From the NCBI RefSeq assembly GCF_003347665.1, contig NZ_QDGA01000005.1:1-64000 (forward strand): DNA of 64,000 nt. The letters are read 5' to 3'. A model generated the notes under the pieces. That model saw nothing but the letters and a program-made list of their open reading frames with translations, had not been told where the DNA came from and searched no databases. Shown here piece after piece: positions 29,688-39,529 of the stretch (positions are counted from its first letter, which is position 1; the number at the start of each line of letters is the position of its first letter). Made by a program: the position numbers and the translations under genes. Origin of the DNA: Microvirga calopogonii. Lineage in GTDB: Bacteria > Pseudomonadota > Alphaproteobacteria > Rhizobiales > Beijerinckiaceae.

Positions 29688-30536
29688 ATGACGAAGGCCT
29701 TCGTCGTCGGCCATCCGATCAAGCATTCCCGCTCGCCGCTGATCCACGGCTACTGGTTGAAGCAGTATGGGATCGACGGCTCCTATGAGCGCATCGATGT
29801 AGCGCCTGTGAAGTTCGGGGACTTTCTGAAGGACTTCCGGTCGCAGGGCTTCGCCGGCGGCAACGTCACCATTCCGCACAAGGAAATGGCTTTCCTGAGT
29901 GTCGAGCGTCGGACGGAACGGGCCGAGCGTGTCGGAGCCGTGAACACCCTCTGGTTCGAGGACGGGGTGATCTGGGGCGACAACACCGACGTCATCGGCT
30001 TCATGGCCCATCTCGATGCCAGCCTGGGGAAAGGCTGGGAACAGGATGTGGACACCGCTCTCGTGCTCGGCGCCGGTGGGGCAGCGCGTGCCGTGGTGGC
30101 GGGGCTCCAGGACCGGCCGCTGAAGCGAATCCTCGTGGCGAACCGCACCCTATCGAAAGCCGAAGACCTGGTGCGCGACCTGAGACCGGGCAGTTCAGTC
30201 GCTCTTGAGACCTCGGCGTGGGAAGCCCTTGGGCGCGTCATCCCGCATGCCCAACTTATCGTCAACACCACGTCGCTCGGCATGGCGGGCCAGCCTCCCC
30301 TCACGCTCGATCTGTCCCGGGTGCCGCGCAACGCGGCCGTGGCGGATATCGTCTATGTTCCGCTCGAGACTCCGCTCCTCTCGGCTGCGGCCGCGCAGGG
30401 TTTGAGAACCGTCGACGGCTTGGGCATGCTGCTGCATCAGGCCGTGCCGGGCTTCAAGCGCTGGTTCGGCGTGACCCCGGAGGTGACCCCCGAACTGCGG
30501 GCGCTGATCCTGGCCGACATCGAGGGTCACCGATGA
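29688..30536 (+). CDS. aroE: Shikimate dehydrogenase
   Basis: An NADPH-dependent reduction of 3-dehydroshikimate to shikimate in aromatic amino acid synthesis. The 282-aa protein has the substrate site [21 protein letters not shown], the catalytic Lys in [13 protein letters not shown], the Rossmann loop [19 protein letters not shown] for the NADP phosphate, and [14 protein letters not shown]. The end [18 protein letters not shown] is complete. It overlaps coaE by 4 bases (ATGA). Confidence 0.97.
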   Translation: MTKAFVVGHPIKHSRSPLIHGYWLKQYGIDGSYERIDVAPVKFGDFLKDFRSQGFAGGNVTIPHKEMAFLSVERRTERAERVGAVNTLWFEDGVIWGDNTDVIGFMAHLDASLGKGWEQDVDTALVLGAGGAARAVVAGLQDRPLKRILVANRTLSKAEDLVRDLRPGSSVALETSAWEALGRVIPHAQLIVNTTSLGMAGQPPLTLDLSRVPRNAAVADIVYVPLETPLLSAAAAQGLRTVDGLGMLLHQAVPGFKRWFGVTPEVTPELRALILADIEGHR

Positions 30537-31141
30537 CCTTCGTGCTCGGCCTTACCGGTTCCATCGGCATGGGAAAATCGGCCACAGCCGATCTCTTCCG
30601 CAGGCTCGGCGTGCCGGTCCACGATGCCGACGCCACCGTGCATGGGCTTTATCGCGGCCGCGCCGCTCCGCTGATCGAGAAAGCCTTTCCCGGCACGGTC
30701 GCGGACGGGGCCGTCGACCGGCCCAAGTTGGGGGCCATGGTTCTCGACAACCCGGAAAGCATGAGGCAGCTGGAGGCCATCGTGCATCCGCTGGTGCGGG
30801 ACGAAGAGGAAAAATTTCTTGAGAAAGCGTCGGTTCTCTCGCCTATCGCTGTCCTGGATATCCCCCTCCTGTTCGAGACCGCGGGGGAAACGCGTTGCGA
30901 TGCGGTTCTGGTGGTCACCGCGCCGGCTTCCGTCCAGCGCGACCGCGTCATGGCCCGCCCGGGAATGACGGAAGAGAAATTTCGTGCCATCCTGGCCAAG
31001 CAGATGCCGGACGCCGATAAGCGAGCCCGCGCTCATTTCCTGATCGACACCAGTCGCGGCTTTGACTCGGCCGAGGCGCAGGTGCGGTCGATCCTCGCTT
31101 GTCTCGCCGGGCGGCCCGGGCGGCGTCACCATTTTCGATGA
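30533..31141 (+). CDS. coaE: Dephospho-CoA kinase
   Basis: The final step of CoA synthesis, phosphorylating the 3'-OH of dephospho-CoA. The 202-aa P-loop kinase has [18 protein letters not shown], then [34 protein letters not shown] and the lid [13 protein letters not shown]. The ATG overlaps the aroE stop. The aroE-coaE-dnaQ order next to the origin is conserved in alphaproteobacteria. Confidence 0.96.
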   Translation: MTFVLGLTGSIGMGKSATADLFRRLGVPVHDADATVHGLYRGRAAPLIEKAFPGTVADGAVDRPKLGAMVLDNPESMRQLEAIVHPLVRDEEEKFLEKASVLSPIAVLDIPLLFETAGETRCDAVLVVTAPASVQRDRVMARPGMTEEKFRAILAKQMPDADKRARAHFLIDTSRGFDSAEAQVRSILACLAGRPGRRHHFR

Positions 31142-31153
31142 AGAGTTTTCCTG

Positions 31154-31873
31154 ATGTTGCGTGAAATCGTTCTCGATACCGAAACCACCGGCACCAGTCA
31201 CGCCAACGGCGACCGGGTGATCGAAATCGGCTGCGTCGAGCTGCTCAACCATATCCCGACGGGCAAGAGCTATCACGTCTACATCAATCCCGAATGCCCG
31301 GTTTCGCCCGGCGCCTTCGCGGTCCACGGGCTCTCCGACGAGTTCCTCAAGGACAAGCCCGTCTTCGCGGCCATCGCCGATGAATTCGCCGAGTTCGTCC
31401 GCGATGCGCGGCTCGTCATCCACAACGCCGCCTTCGACATCGGCTTCCTCAACGCGGAATTCGCCCGCACCGGACACCCGCCGTTCAACCTGCCCGACGT
31501 GGTTGACACGCTCTCGATGGCGCGGCGCAAGCATCCAGGCGCGGCGAACAACCTCGATGCCCTCTGCTCGCGCTACGGGATCGACAATTCCAGGCGCACC
31601 AAGCACGGGGCACTCCTCGATGCGGAGATCCTGGCCGAGGTCTACATCGAGCTGATCGGCGGGCGGCAGGTCGGCTTCGACCTCTCGCTCCAGCCTGCCG
31701 CGCGGACGGCCGCAGCCCGCCAGGCCGCGGCCGCTCGCGATGCGCGCCCCCGCACCCTGATCTCGCGCCTGACCGAGGCCGAGCGCGCGGCCCATGACGC
31801 CTTTATTCAGCAGCTCGGACCCAATTCGCTCTGGCGCGAATATCTCGGCGAGACCACGCCGGAAGCTTCTTAA
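31154..31873 (+). CDS. dnaQ: DNA polymerase III epsilon subunit (proofreading exonuclease)
   Basis: The 3'-5' proofreading subunit of the replicase. The 239-aa protein has all DEDDh motifs: DTETTG (Exo I, residues 8-13), the NAAFDIGFLNAEF segment (Exo II) and KHGALLDAEILAEVY (Exo III, His and Asp). A C-terminal tail (SLWREYLGE) reaches for the alpha subunit. It is the last gene of the run from PPSR, and its stop is followed by a composite REP element. Confidence 0.97.
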   Translation: MLREIVLDTETTGTSHANGDRVIEIGCVELLNHIPTGKSYHVYINPECPVSPGAFAVHGLSDEFLKDKPVFAAIADEFAEFVRDARLVIHNAAFDIGFLNAEFARTGHPPFNLPDVVDTLSMARRKHPGAANNLDALCSRYGIDNSRRTKHGALLDAEILAEVYIELIGGRQVGFDLSLQPAARTAAARQAAAARDARPRTLISRLTEAERAAHDAFIQQLGPNSLWREYLGETTPEAS

Positions 31874-31919
31874 CCAAACCGACTTCGACGTTCGTCCTCA
31901 GAGGGATCGACCGTTTCCA

Positions 31920-32007
31920 CGTCATGGCCGGCCCTGTGCCGGCCATCTCGATTACTTGAAGCGCCGCGCTCTACAGAGGCGGCGTCACCGGCACAAGACC
32001 GGTGACG
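31920..32007. repeat. BIME-like element of two opposed REP hairpins, second copy
   Basis: Hairpins GTCATGGCCGGCCCTGTGCC..GGCCAT and GTCACCGGCACAAGACCGGTGAC are joined by a linker with ATCTCGATTACTTGAAGCGC. It has the same plan as 10,972-11,068, with the two hairpin types exchanged. It lies between convergent dnaQ and secB. Confidence 0.72.
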
Positions 32008-32052
32008 CCGAAGATGGTGAACGGTCTGCCAAGCTCTGAGAAGCTCATTGCG

Positions 32053-32090
32053 CAAAAAATCGGGCGAGACGGAAGCCCGCCTCGCCCGAT
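32053..32090 (-). terminator. Intrinsic terminator of secB
   Basis: On the minus strand the stem ATCGGGCGAG / CTCGCCCGAT (10 bp, loop of 12) is followed by TTTTTTGCGC. It lies about 25 bases after the secB stop. Confidence 0.88.
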
Positions 32091-32116
32091 CTTGAAACCG
32101 TCGATGGTTCGAACGC

Positions 32117-32599
32117 TTACGACAGCGTCGGACCGCCGCCGTTCTGCTGGGCCTGCACTTCGGCGGCGCGCTGGCGGTAGAGGGCGACGAAGTCGATCGG
32201 GTCGATGTAGAGGGGCGGGAAGCCGCCGTTGCGCACCGCATCGGCCACGATCTGGCGGGCGAAGGGGAACAGCAGGCGCGGGCACTCGATCATCACCACC
32301 GGGTGCAGCTGCTCCTGCGGGATGTTCTGGATCCGGAACACGCCCGAATAGGTCAGCTCGAAGGCGAACAGCACGTCCTTGCCGCCGATCTTGGCATCGC
32401 CCTCGAGGGTCAGGTCGACTTCGAAATCGGCCTCGGCGAGCTGCTTGGCATTCACGTTGACCTGCAGGTTGATCTGCGGGCCTTCCGACTGCTGCTGCAG
32501 AGACCGGGGGGCGTTGGGGTTCTCGAAGGAAAAGTCCTTGCAATACTGCGCAAGGGCGTTGAGCGCGGGCGCTCCGTTGTTTGCCGGGTTCTCGGCCAT
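32117..32599 (-). CDS. secB: Protein-export chaperone SecB
   Basis: A cytosolic tetrameric holdase of 160 aa that keeps precursors unfolded and hands them to SecA. It has [22 protein letters not shown] at the start, [30 protein letters not shown], and the conserved [35 protein letters not shown]. It is divergent from timA, and convergent with dnaQ. This neighbourhood (dnaQ-secB-timA-mltA) is conserved in Rhizobiales near the origin. Confidence 0.97.
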   Translation of the reverse strand: MAENPANNGAPALNALAQYCKDFSFENPNAPRSLQQQSEGPQINLQVNVNAKQLAEADFEVDLTLEGDAKIGGKDVLFAFELTYSGVFRIQNIPQEQLHPVVMIECPRLLFPFARQIVADAVRNGGFPPLYIDPIDFVALYRQRAAEVQAQQNGGGPTLS

Positions 32600-32861
32600 G
32601 GGTTCATGCTCCCTCAGGGGTGTCTTGTCGGGCCCGGACGAAACACGTCGTCAGGCAAAGCGCCGGCTCGCTTCGGGCCATGGATCTTCGCGCTATCAGC
32701 TTCTCCAACATGAAGCAAGATTTCAGCCGACTCATTCGCTTGTCGGGGGGAGAGGTGGATGTTACGACCTCAAGACCCCATATGCGAAGGATGACACCTT
32801 CGCCTCCTCCATACAACGCCTGGCGACAACCGGGCACGGGCAGGCTCACAACGGATCGACG

Positions 32862-33584
32862 ATGCAGGATTCCTTCGACATCACGACCCTCATTTTTATC
32901 GTACTCGCCGTTTTCGTGATTTGGCGTCTGCGCTCCGTCCTCGGGCAGAAGACCGGCAACGAGCAACCGCCTTTCGACCCGATGTCGCGCCGGGATGCGC
33001 CCCTGCGTCCGAGCAATGCGCCGGCCGAGCCCGATCACAATGTGGTGCGCCTGCCCGGCGCCAACGGAGCCCGTCCCGCGACCGATGTCCCTCCGGCCGA
33101 GCGCTGGAAGGGTATTGCCGAGCCCGGCACGCCGAAGGCCCAGGCTCTCGACGGCATCGCCCGCGCGGAGCCAGGATTTGATCCGGCCGAGTTCCTGGAA
33201 GGCGCCAAGTCAGCCTACGAAATGATCGTGACCGCCTTCGCGCAGGGCGACCGCAAGACCCTCAAGGATCTTCTCTCCCGCGACGTCTACGAAGGTTTCG
33301 AGCGGGCGATCACCGAGCGCGAGCGCCGGGGCGAGACGGTGGAGACCACTTTCGTGTCCATCGACAGGGCCGAGATGGCCGGCGCCGAGCTGCAGGGGAA
33401 GACGGCCCAGATCGTCGTGCGCTTCCTCTCCAAGCTCATCACGGCGACCCGCGATTCCTCCGGCAACGTGGTCGACGGCAGCCCCGAGACCGTGGCCGAC
33501 GTCACCGACGTGTGGACCTTCGCCCGCACCCTCGGCAGCCGTGATCCGAATTGGCAGCTCGTGGCGACCGAAGCGGGGCAATGA
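32862..33584 (+). CDS. timA: Tim44/TimA-family membrane-associated adaptor
   Basis: A Tim44-like protein of 240 aa. I chose the ATG at 32,862 because the single N-terminal membrane segment (ITTLIFIVLAVFVIWRLRSVLG) follows directly. A Pro-rich linker comes next (about 40-90), then the Tim44 domain (DPAEFLEGAKSAYEMIVTAFAQGDRKTLKDLLS and VSIDRAEMAGAELQGKTAQIVVRFLSKLITATRD). The bacterial homologue is thought to act as an adaptor at the inner membrane; its precise job is not settled. It overlaps mltA by 4 bases and is divergent from secB. Confidence 0.92.
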   Translation: MQDSFDITTLIFIVLAVFVIWRLRSVLGQKTGNEQPPFDPMSRRDAPLRPSNAPAEPDHNVVRLPGANGARPATDVPPAERWKGIAEPGTPKAQALDGIARAEPGFDPAEFLEGAKSAYEMIVTAFAQGDRKTLKDLLSRDVYEGFERAITERERRGETVETTFVSIDRAEMAGAELQGKTAQIVVRFLSKLITATRDSSGNVVDGSPETVADVTDVWTFARTLGSRDPNWQLVATEAGQ

Positions 33585-34750
33585 GGCATGCCGGGCGGGC
33601 CCTCCTTGCTTGCTCTCTCGTCTGGGCGCTGACCATGTCCGCTGGCGTAGCATCGGCGCTGGCCGATCAGGCGCGTCTTGAGCCCTTGCCCTTCCAGGAT
33701 CTCGCAGGCTGGGAAGCGGACGATCACGCTGCCGCCTTCGGGGCCTTTCTGCGCTCCTGCCGCGCCCTGGAAGCCAGTGCTGCCGAGCTGCGCCCGGCCC
33801 AAGCGCCGCAAGCGGACCTCCTGGCCGTCTGCCGCGAGGCCTTGAAGACGCCCGGTCTCGACAGAACCGAGGCAAGGCGCTTCTTCGAGACGCATTTTCA
33901 GCCCGTTGCCGTCACGCCCCATTCCGGCAACGGTTTTCTCACCGGCTACTACGAGCCGGAATTCCAGGGCTCGCGCAGGCCTGACGCCATCTATCGGGTC
34001 CCCCTGCTCGACCGGCCTGAGGATCTCGTCACGATCCTGCAGGGGGAAACCCTGCCCGGCCTCGACAAGGGCCTTCAGGCGGCCCGGCGCACCAAGGATG
34101 GCTACGAGCCGTATCCTGACCGCGCCGCCATCGAGGAGGGAGCCTTAGGGACGCTCGCTCGCCCCATCGTCTACCTGCGTGAGCCGGGCGAGGCCTTCAT
34201 CATTCATGTCCAGGGCTCGGCCCGGATCCGTCTCGACGACGGTTCGGTGATGCGCGTGGCCTATGCCGGGCGCAACGGGCGGCCCTACACCTCCATCGGC
34301 CGCCTTCTGGTCCAGCAGGGCGCAATGGATCTGGAGACCATGACGCTCGAAAAGCTCATGGGATGGCTCAAGACCCATCCGGAGCCGGCCGAGGCCCTGA
34401 TGCGGCAGAACCAATCCTACATCTTCTTCCGCGAGGCGCGTGAGCTCGCGTCGGAAGACGGCCCCATCGGCGGCGCCGGCACTCCGCTTGTGCCCGGGCG
34501 GAGCCTCGCCGTGGACCGCTCCCTGTGGGCCTATGGCCTGCCGGTCTGGCTCGACGGGCAATTGCCCCTGACGCTCGACGCGGCCGAGCCCTTGCGGCGG
34601 CTGATGATTGCCCAGGACACGGGCTCGGCCATCATCGGCCCGGCGCGGGGCGATTTCTTCTTCGGCAGCGGCGAGGAGGCGGGGCGTCGCGCCGGACTCC
34701 TGCGTCATGCCGTGCGTTTCGTGGTTCTGCAGCCCAAACCCCGTTCATGA
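33581..34750 (+). CDS. mltA: Membrane-bound lytic murein transglycosylase A
   Basis: A peptidoglycan-cleaving transglycosylase of 389 aa that forms 1,6-anhydro-MurNAc ends. It has an N-terminal export signal (LLACSLVWALTMSAGVASALA) but no clear lipobox. The MltA domain has NGFLTGYYEPEFQGSR, FIIHVQGSARIRLDDGS and GRNGRPYTSIG. The 3D domain carries the catalytic Asp in MIAQDTGSAIIGPARGDFFFGSG. The ATG overlaps the timA stop (ATGA) and its stop overlaps the smr start, so timA-mltA-smr form one operon. Confidence 0.95.
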   Translation: MRHAGRALLACSLVWALTMSAGVASALADQARLEPLPFQDLAGWEADDHAAAFGAFLRSCRALEASAAELRPAQAPQADLLAVCREALKTPGLDRTEARRFFETHFQPVAVTPHSGNGFLTGYYEPEFQGSRRPDAIYRVPLLDRPEDLVTILQGETLPGLDKGLQAARRTKDGYEPYPDRAAIEEGALGTLARPIVYLREPGEAFIIHVQGSARIRLDDGSVMRVAYAGRNGRPYTSIGRLLVQQGAMDLETMTLEKLMGWLKTHPEPAEALMRQNQSYIFFREARELASEDGPIGGAGTPLVPGRSLAVDRSLWAYGLPVWLDGQLPLTLDAAEPLRRLMIAQDTGSAIIGPARGDFFFGSGEEAGRRAGLLRHAVRFVVLQPKPRS

Positions 34751-35316
34751 CCAAGAGAAGCCGCACCCGCCAGCTCAGCTCCGAGGAGAAGCGGCTCTGG
34801 TCTCATGTGGCCAGGCACGTGAAGCCCATGAAGGGCAAGCGCCTTCCGACCGAACCCGAGCGTGAGGATAAGCCCGCCACGGCCCCTGCCCCACAGGTCG
34901 CGGCCCCCGCCGTCGTTCTGCCCCCGCTCCCGCCTCCAGCGAAACCCGCCCTCCCCCCGCTCGCCCCGGTGGAACGCAAGACCCTTCAAGCCCTCCGTCG
35001 GGGCCGCAAGGAGGTAGACAGCGTCATCGACCTGCATGGAATGCGCCAGGAAGAGGCCCATTTTGCCCTCCTGCGCTTCCTCCATCGGGCGCAAGGCTCC
35101 GGCTACGGGCTCGTCCTCGTGGTCACCGGCAAGGGCGGCGCGGCCGTGACCAGCGGCCTGTTCGAGGAACGGGGGGTGCTGCGGCGCATGGTGCCGCACT
35201 GGCTGCGCCTGCCCGACCTGCGTCATGTGGTGATCGGCTTCGAGGAGGCCTCTCCCCAGCATGGCGGATCCGGTGCAATCTATGTCAGGCTCCGCCGGCG
35301 GCGGGGCGCGGGATAG
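34747..35316 (+). CDS. Smr-domain protein
   Basis: A 189-aa protein with a basic N-terminus, a Pro/Ala-rich linker (about 45-80) and a C-terminal Smr domain (about 95-185). The Smr motifs are VIDLHGMRQEEAHFALLRFL, then LVVTGKGG, and IYVRLRRRRG. Smr domains are RNA/DNA nucleases or nucleic-acid binders with roles in mismatch repair and ribosome rescue; the specific role here is not known. It overlaps mltA by 4 bases. Confidence 0.9.
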   Translation: MTKRSRTRQLSSEEKRLWSHVARHVKPMKGKRLPTEPEREDKPATAPAPQVAAPAVVLPPLPPPAKPALPPLAPVERKTLQALRRGRKEVDSVIDLHGMRQEEAHFALLRFLHRAQGSGYGLVLVVTGKGGAAVTSGLFEERGVLRRMVPHWLRLPDLRHVVIGFEEASPQHGGSGAIYVRLRRRRGAG

Positions 35317-35320
35317 CGAC

Positions 35321-35728
35321 ATGACTCCCTTCGGTGAACGGGTGCGGCAGCTGCGCCGGGAGCGCGGGCGGATGTTGAAGGACATGGCCGCCCATCTCGG
35401 CGTGTCGAGCGCCTATCTCTCGGCCCTGGAGCGCGGAGAGCGCGGCAAGCCCACCTGGGCTCTCATCCAGGGTGTCCTGCAATATTTCCACATCATCTGG
35501 GACGAGGCCGACGAGCTGACGCGCCTCGCCGATCTTTCTGACCCCAAGGTGAAGGTCGATACGGCGGGCGGCGATCCGAAGGCGACCCTGCTGGCCAATC
35601 GCCTCGCCCGCGAAATCCGCTCCCTGTCGGAAAGCGACCTTGAGGAGATGCTCGGTATTCTCGACAGGGCCCAGACCCGCGAGAGGCGGGCGCCCGTGCC
35701 GATCCAGGCCGTGCAGGACGCGGTCTGA
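35321..35728 (+). CDS. XRE-family helix-turn-helix regulator
   Basis: A 135-aa regulator with an N-terminal HTH (about residues 4-60: FGERVRQLRRERGRMLKDMAAHLGVSSAYLSALERGERGKPTWALIQG) and a C-terminal helical tail (about 75-125). I chose the ATG at 35,321, which follows the smr stop by 4 bases; the frame continues upstream inside smr. It is probably the last gene of the timA-mltA-smr operon. Targets are unknown. Confidence 0.88.
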   Translation: MTPFGERVRQLRRERGRMLKDMAAHLGVSSAYLSALERGERGKPTWALIQGVLQYFHIIWDEADELTRLADLSDPKVKVDTAGGDPKATLLANRLAREIRSLSESDLEEMLGILDRAQTRERRAPVPIQAVQDAV

Positions 35729-35799
35729 TCGGACGCAAGCCTTGACCGCCGGGTCGGTCGATGCGAAAGCGCCCCGTCATTTCATAACCCCGGTGGCTC

Positions 35800-36801
35800 A
35801 TGTCCCAGACCCGCATCGACGTCCTCACCCTCGGCAACGCCATCGTTGACGTGCTCGCCCACACGGACGAGGCCTTCCTGCTCCAGAAGAAGGTGCACAA
35901 GGGCGCCATGCAGCTCATCGACGAGGCCCGCGCCGAGGAGCTCTACGGCGATATGGGCCCGGCGGTCATCGTATCGGGCGGGTCGGGGGCCAACACGGCG
36001 GCGGGCGCCGCCTCCTTCGGCGTGAAGGCCGGCTTCATCGGCAAGGTGAAGAACGACGAGACGGGCAAGCTCTTCGCCCACGACCTCAAGGCCATCGACG
36101 TCCATTACGACGTGACGCTCGCCGAGGACGGTCCTGCCACGGCGCGCAGCTTCATCCTGGTGACGCCGGACGGCGAGCGCACCATGAACACCTATCTGGG
36201 CGCCTGCCAGAACCTCACGCCCGACGACGTGAACCCGGAGACGGTGCGCGCTTCGAGCATCGTCTATCTCGAAGGCTATCTCTGGGATCCGCCGGCCGCC
36301 AAGGAGGCTTTCCGCAAGGCGGTGGCAATCGCCCACGAGGCCGGCAACAAGGTGGCGCTCACCCTCTCCGACGCCTTCTGCGTCGACCGCTACCGCGACG
36401 AGTTCCTGGGCCTCATGCGCGACGGCAGCCTCGACATCCTCTTCGCCAATATCCACGAGCTGCAGAGCCTCTACGGCACCTCGGATGCCGATACCGCCCT
36501 GGCGGCGCTTCGTGAGGAAAACGTGCTCGGCGCCATCACCCGCTCGGCGGAAGGCGCGCTGATCGTGACCCGCGGCGAAACCAAGGCCGTGCCCGCCTTT
36601 CCCGTGGAGCGCGTCGTCGATACCACAGGCGCGGGTGATCTCTTCGCGTCCGGCTTCCTCGCCGGTCTCGTCAACAACCTCGACCTCACCGACTGCGCCC
36701 GCCTCGGGGGCCTGGCGGCCGCCGAGATCATCAGCCACCTGGGCGCCCGCCCGCAGGCGAGCCTGCGCCAGCTGGCGCAGCAGGAAGGACTGCTGGGCTA
36801 A
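35800..36801 (+). CDS. PfkB-family carbohydrate/nucleoside kinase (adenosine-kinase-like)
   Basis: A ribokinase-fold kinase of 333 aa. N-terminal GNAIVDVLAHTDEAFL and the glycine motif GGSGANTAAGAASFGVKAGFIGKV are followed by the C-terminal DTTGAGDLFASGF (about 274-286), where Asp280 is the catalytic base. The closest family resemblance is to bacterial adenosine or sugar kinases that are annotated only as PfkB. It stands alone between the XRE gene and miaB. Confidence 0.9.
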   Translation: MSQTRIDVLTLGNAIVDVLAHTDEAFLLQKKVHKGAMQLIDEARAEELYGDMGPAVIVSGGSGANTAAGAASFGVKAGFIGKVKNDETGKLFAHDLKAIDVHYDVTLAEDGPATARSFILVTPDGERTMNTYLGACQNLTPDDVNPETVRASSIVYLEGYLWDPPAAKEAFRKAVAIAHEAGNKVALTLSDAFCVDRYRDEFLGLMRDGSLDILFANIHELQSLYGTSDADTALAALREENVLGAITRSAEGALIVTRGETKAVPAFPVERVVDTTGAGDLFASGFLAGLVNNLDLTDCARLGGLAAAEIISHLGARPQASLRQLAQQEGLLG

Positions 36802-36861
36802 GTTCGACTTTGACGCTCTTCTTTCCTGATTAGGAGGGCAGGAAGAGCCGTACCACGCATC

Positions 36862-36894
36862 CGATCCCGGGTTGGGCCGCACCGCCCCGGGATG
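36862..36894. repeat. REP-like hairpin (GATCCCGGG family)
   Basis: The stem GATCCCGGG / CCCGGGATGC encloses TTGGGCCGCACCGC. It is an intergenic palindrome of a type common in Rhizobiales, between the PfkB kinase gene and miaB. Confidence 0.45.
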
Positions 36895-37006
36895 CAGCCA
36901 AGGAAATCGGAATCTTGGGCCAAACCGCCGCTATTCTCTTGCAAGCATAAAAGGATTAAAAGGCCCCATCCTTCACCGCCCGATCGCAAGCACACAGGCC
37001 GACCTC

Positions 37007-38365
37007 GTGAAAAAAGTCTTCGTCAAATCCTATGGCTGCCAGATGAACGTCTACGATGCCGAGCGCATGGCGGACATGCTGGCGACGGAAGGCTACAGCG
37101 AAACCAAGGCCATGGAGGAGGCGGATCTCGTCATCCTCAACACCTGCCACATCCGCGAGAAGGCCGCCGAGAAGGTCTATTCCGAGCTCGGCCGCGTGCG
37201 CGAGCTCAAGAAGGAGCGCGAGGCGACGGGTCAGGAAACGAAGGTCGTCGTAGCCGGCTGCGTCGCCCAGGCCGAGGGCAAGGAAATCCTGCGCCGGGCG
37301 CCCGCCGTCGACGTGGTGGTCGGCCCGCAGAACTACCACAACCTGCCCGCACTCCTGAAGAAGTCGCGCGCAGAGCGGGTCGTCGACACGGAATTTCCGA
37401 TCGAGGACAAGTTCGACCACCTGCCCGCCCCTTCCAAGGCCAAGACCCGGAGCCGCGGCGTATCGGCCTTCCTCACCATCCAGGAAGGCTGCGACAAGTT
37501 CTGCACCTTCTGCGTCGTGCCCTATACCCGGGGTGCGGAAGTCTCGCGCCCGGTCGCCAAGATCCTCGACGAGGCCCTGCGCCTCGCCGATGCGGGCGTG
37601 CGCGAGCTGACGCTGATCGGCCAGAACGTGAACGCCTATCATGGCGAGGGTCCCGACGGCTCCGTCTGGTCGTTGGGCCGCCTGCTCCACCGCCTGGCCG
37701 AGGTGCCCGGCATCGCCCGGCTCCGCTACACCACCAGCCACCCGCGCGACATGGACGACGAACTGATCGCGGCCCATCGGGACTTGCCCGCCGTGATGCC
37801 CTATCTGCACCTGCCGGTGCAGTCCGGCTCCGACCGCATCCTCGACGTGATGAACCGCAAGCACACGGGCGACGAGTACCGCCGCCTGATCGAGCGCATC
37901 CGGGCGGCCCAGCCCCGTCTCGCCCTCTCGTCCGACTTCATCGTCGGTTTCCCGGGCGAGACGGATGCGGAGTTCGAGGAGACCATGCGGCTCGTGGCCG
38001 ATGTGGGCTTCGCCAGCTCCTTCTCGTTCAAGTACAGCCCCCGCCCCGGCACGCCGGCGGCGGAAATCGACGCCCAGGTGTCCGAGGCCGTGAAGGCCGA
38101 GCGCTTGGCGCGGCTTCAGAATCTGCTGGAAATGCAGCGGCAGGCCTTCAACCACGGAACCGTGGGGCAGACCCTCGACGTTCTCTTGGAGAAGCCGGGT
38201 CGTCATCCGGGCCAGATGGCAGGCAAGTCGCCTTATCTGCAGGCCGTGCAGATCGAGACCGACCGCCACGCCGTCGGCGAGATCGTGACGGTGCGGATCA
38301 CCCAGGTCGGTTCCAACAGCCTGTTCGGGGAAGTCGCCCGGCCCGGCACACAAGCCGCGGCCTAG
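37007..38365 (+). CDS. miaB: tRNA-2-methylthio-N6-dimethylallyladenosine synthase MiaB
   Basis: A radical-SAM methylthiotransferase acting on A37 of tRNAs. The 452-aa protein has the N-terminal UPF0004 domain with three cluster Cys (YGCQMN, NTCHIRE, AGCVAQ). The radical-SAM motif is C162-x3-C166-x2-C169 ([16 protein letters not shown]), and a TRAM domain ends the protein. The start is GTG at 37,007 ([13 protein letters not shown]), the family start; the frame is open further upstream without homology. It heads the miaB-phoH-ybeY-corC-lnt series that is conserved in alphaproteobacteria. Confidence 0.96.
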   Translation: MKKVFVKSYGCQMNVYDAERMADMLATEGYSETKAMEEADLVILNTCHIREKAAEKVYSELGRVRELKKEREATGQETKVVVAGCVAQAEGKEILRRAPAVDVVVGPQNYHNLPALLKKSRAERVVDTEFPIEDKFDHLPAPSKAKTRSRGVSAFLTIQEGCDKFCTFCVVPYTRGAEVSRPVAKILDEALRLADAGVRELTLIGQNVNAYHGEGPDGSVWSLGRLLHRLAEVPGIARLRYTTSHPRDMDDELIAAHRDLPAVMPYLHLPVQSGSDRILDVMNRKHTGDEYRRLIERIRAAQPRLALSSDFIVGFPGETDAEFEETMRLVADVGFASSFSFKYSPRPGTPAAEIDAQVSEAVKAERLARLQNLLEMQRQAFNHGTVGQTLDVLLEKPGRHPGQMAGKSPYLQAVQIETDRHAVGEIVTVRITQVGSNSLFGEVARPGTQAAA

Positions 38366-38434
38366 TCTCTTGTCCGGCAGGACCCCATATCCGTTCGCCG
38401 CATGTCTTGCGGCGAACATTCAGAGGAGAGGCAT

Positions 38435-39529
38435 TTGAGCCCAGCGGACAACGCGACCGCACGAGCCAAGGGACGAAACGCCACCAGCTTGCACCCCGGC
38501 GTCGTGGAAGAGGCGGAGATCATTCTCACCTTCGACGACAACCGCCTCGCCAGCCTCGTCTTCGGACAATACGATCAGAATCTCGCCCATCTGGAACGGC
38601 GCCTGAACGTGACCGCCATCGCCAACGGCAACCGGGTCACCGTCAAGGGCACGCCCGAGGGTTCGGAGATGGCGCGCCGGGTTCTGGAAGGGCTCTACGA
38701 GCGCGCCCGCCAGGGCGGAGCGCTCGGGCCGGGCGACGTGGATGGCGCCATCGAGGAGAGCACCCTGCAGGGCAGCCTCTTCCCGGCGGCCGAAGAGCAG
38801 CCGGCCACGGGTCTCACCGCCTTCGACCAGATCTCCACCCGCAGGCGCGGACCCGTGCGGGCCCGCAATGCTTCGCAGAACACCTACATCAAGGCGCTCA
38901 AGACGAACGAGCTCGTCTTCGCCGAGGGCCCGGCCGGCACCGGCAAGACATGGCTAGCGGTGGGCTATGCGGTTTCGCTCCTCGAACAGGGGCAGGTGGA
39001 CCGCCTGATCATCTCCCGTCCGGCCGTGGAAGCGGGCGAGCGCCTCGGCTTCCTGCCCGGCGACATGCGCGAGAAGGTCGATCCTTATCTTCGCCCGATC
39101 TACGATGCGCTCTACGATTTCATGGAAGCGCGCCACGTGGATCGCGGCCTGCAGACCGGCATGATCGAGATCGCGCCCCTCGCCTTCATGCGCGGGCGTA
39201 CGCTCACCAACGCCTTGGTGCTGCTCGACGAGGCGCAGAACACCACGTCGATGCAGATGAAGATGTTCCTGACCCGCCTGGGCGAAGGCTCGCGGATGAT
39301 CATCACCGGCGATCCGACGCAGATCGACCTGCCGCCAGGTCAGAAATCCGGCCTAGTCGAGGCGGTGCGCATCCTGCAGGGGGTCGAGGGCATAGCCCGG
39401 GTGACCTTCAAGGAAGCCGACGTGGTGCGCCACGATCTCGTGCGGCGCATCGTGACGGCCTACGACAAGGCAGCCCGCGAGGCACCGGCGGAGCCGCCGC
39501 GACAGGATTATCGGGACCGCAGACCGTGA
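38435..39529 (+). CDS. phoH: PhoH-like ATPase
   Basis: A P-loop NTPase of 364 aa related to the N-terminal helicase domain, implicated with YbeY in RNA and ribosome maintenance. An N-terminal KH-like region has NLAHLERRLNVTAIANGNRVTVKG. The P-loop is EGPAGTGKTWLAVGYA, Walker B is NALVLLDEAQNTT, and ITGDPTQIDLP follows. I chose TTG at 38,435 because AGGAGAGG lies 6 bases upstream; an in-frame ATG at 38,402 would add 11 residues. It overlaps ybeY by 4 bases. Confidence 0.93.
   Translation: MSPADNATARAKGRNATSLHPGVVEEAEIILTFDDNRLASLVFGQYDQNLAHLERRLNVTAIANGNRVTVKGTPEGSEMARRVLEGLYERARQGGALGPGDVDGAIEESTLQGSLFPAAEEQPATGLTAFDQISTRRRGPVRARNASQNTYIKALKTNELVFAEGPAGTGKTWLAVGYAVSLLEQGQVDRLIISRPAVEAGERLGFLPGDMREKVDPYLRPIYDALYDFMEARHVDRGLQTGMIEIAPLAFMRGRTLTNALVLLDEAQNTTSMQMKMFLTRLGEGSRMIITGDPTQIDLPPGQKSGLVEAVRILQGVEGIARVTFKEADVVRHDLVRRIVTAYDKAAREAPAEPPRQDYRDRRP

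Noticed and set aside
36892-39525. Long frame running through miaB and phoH into ybeY
   Set aside because: It is an out-of-frame reading of miaB and phoH with Arg/Gly/Pro-rich content; only the last part from the GTG at 39,526 is the real ybeY.
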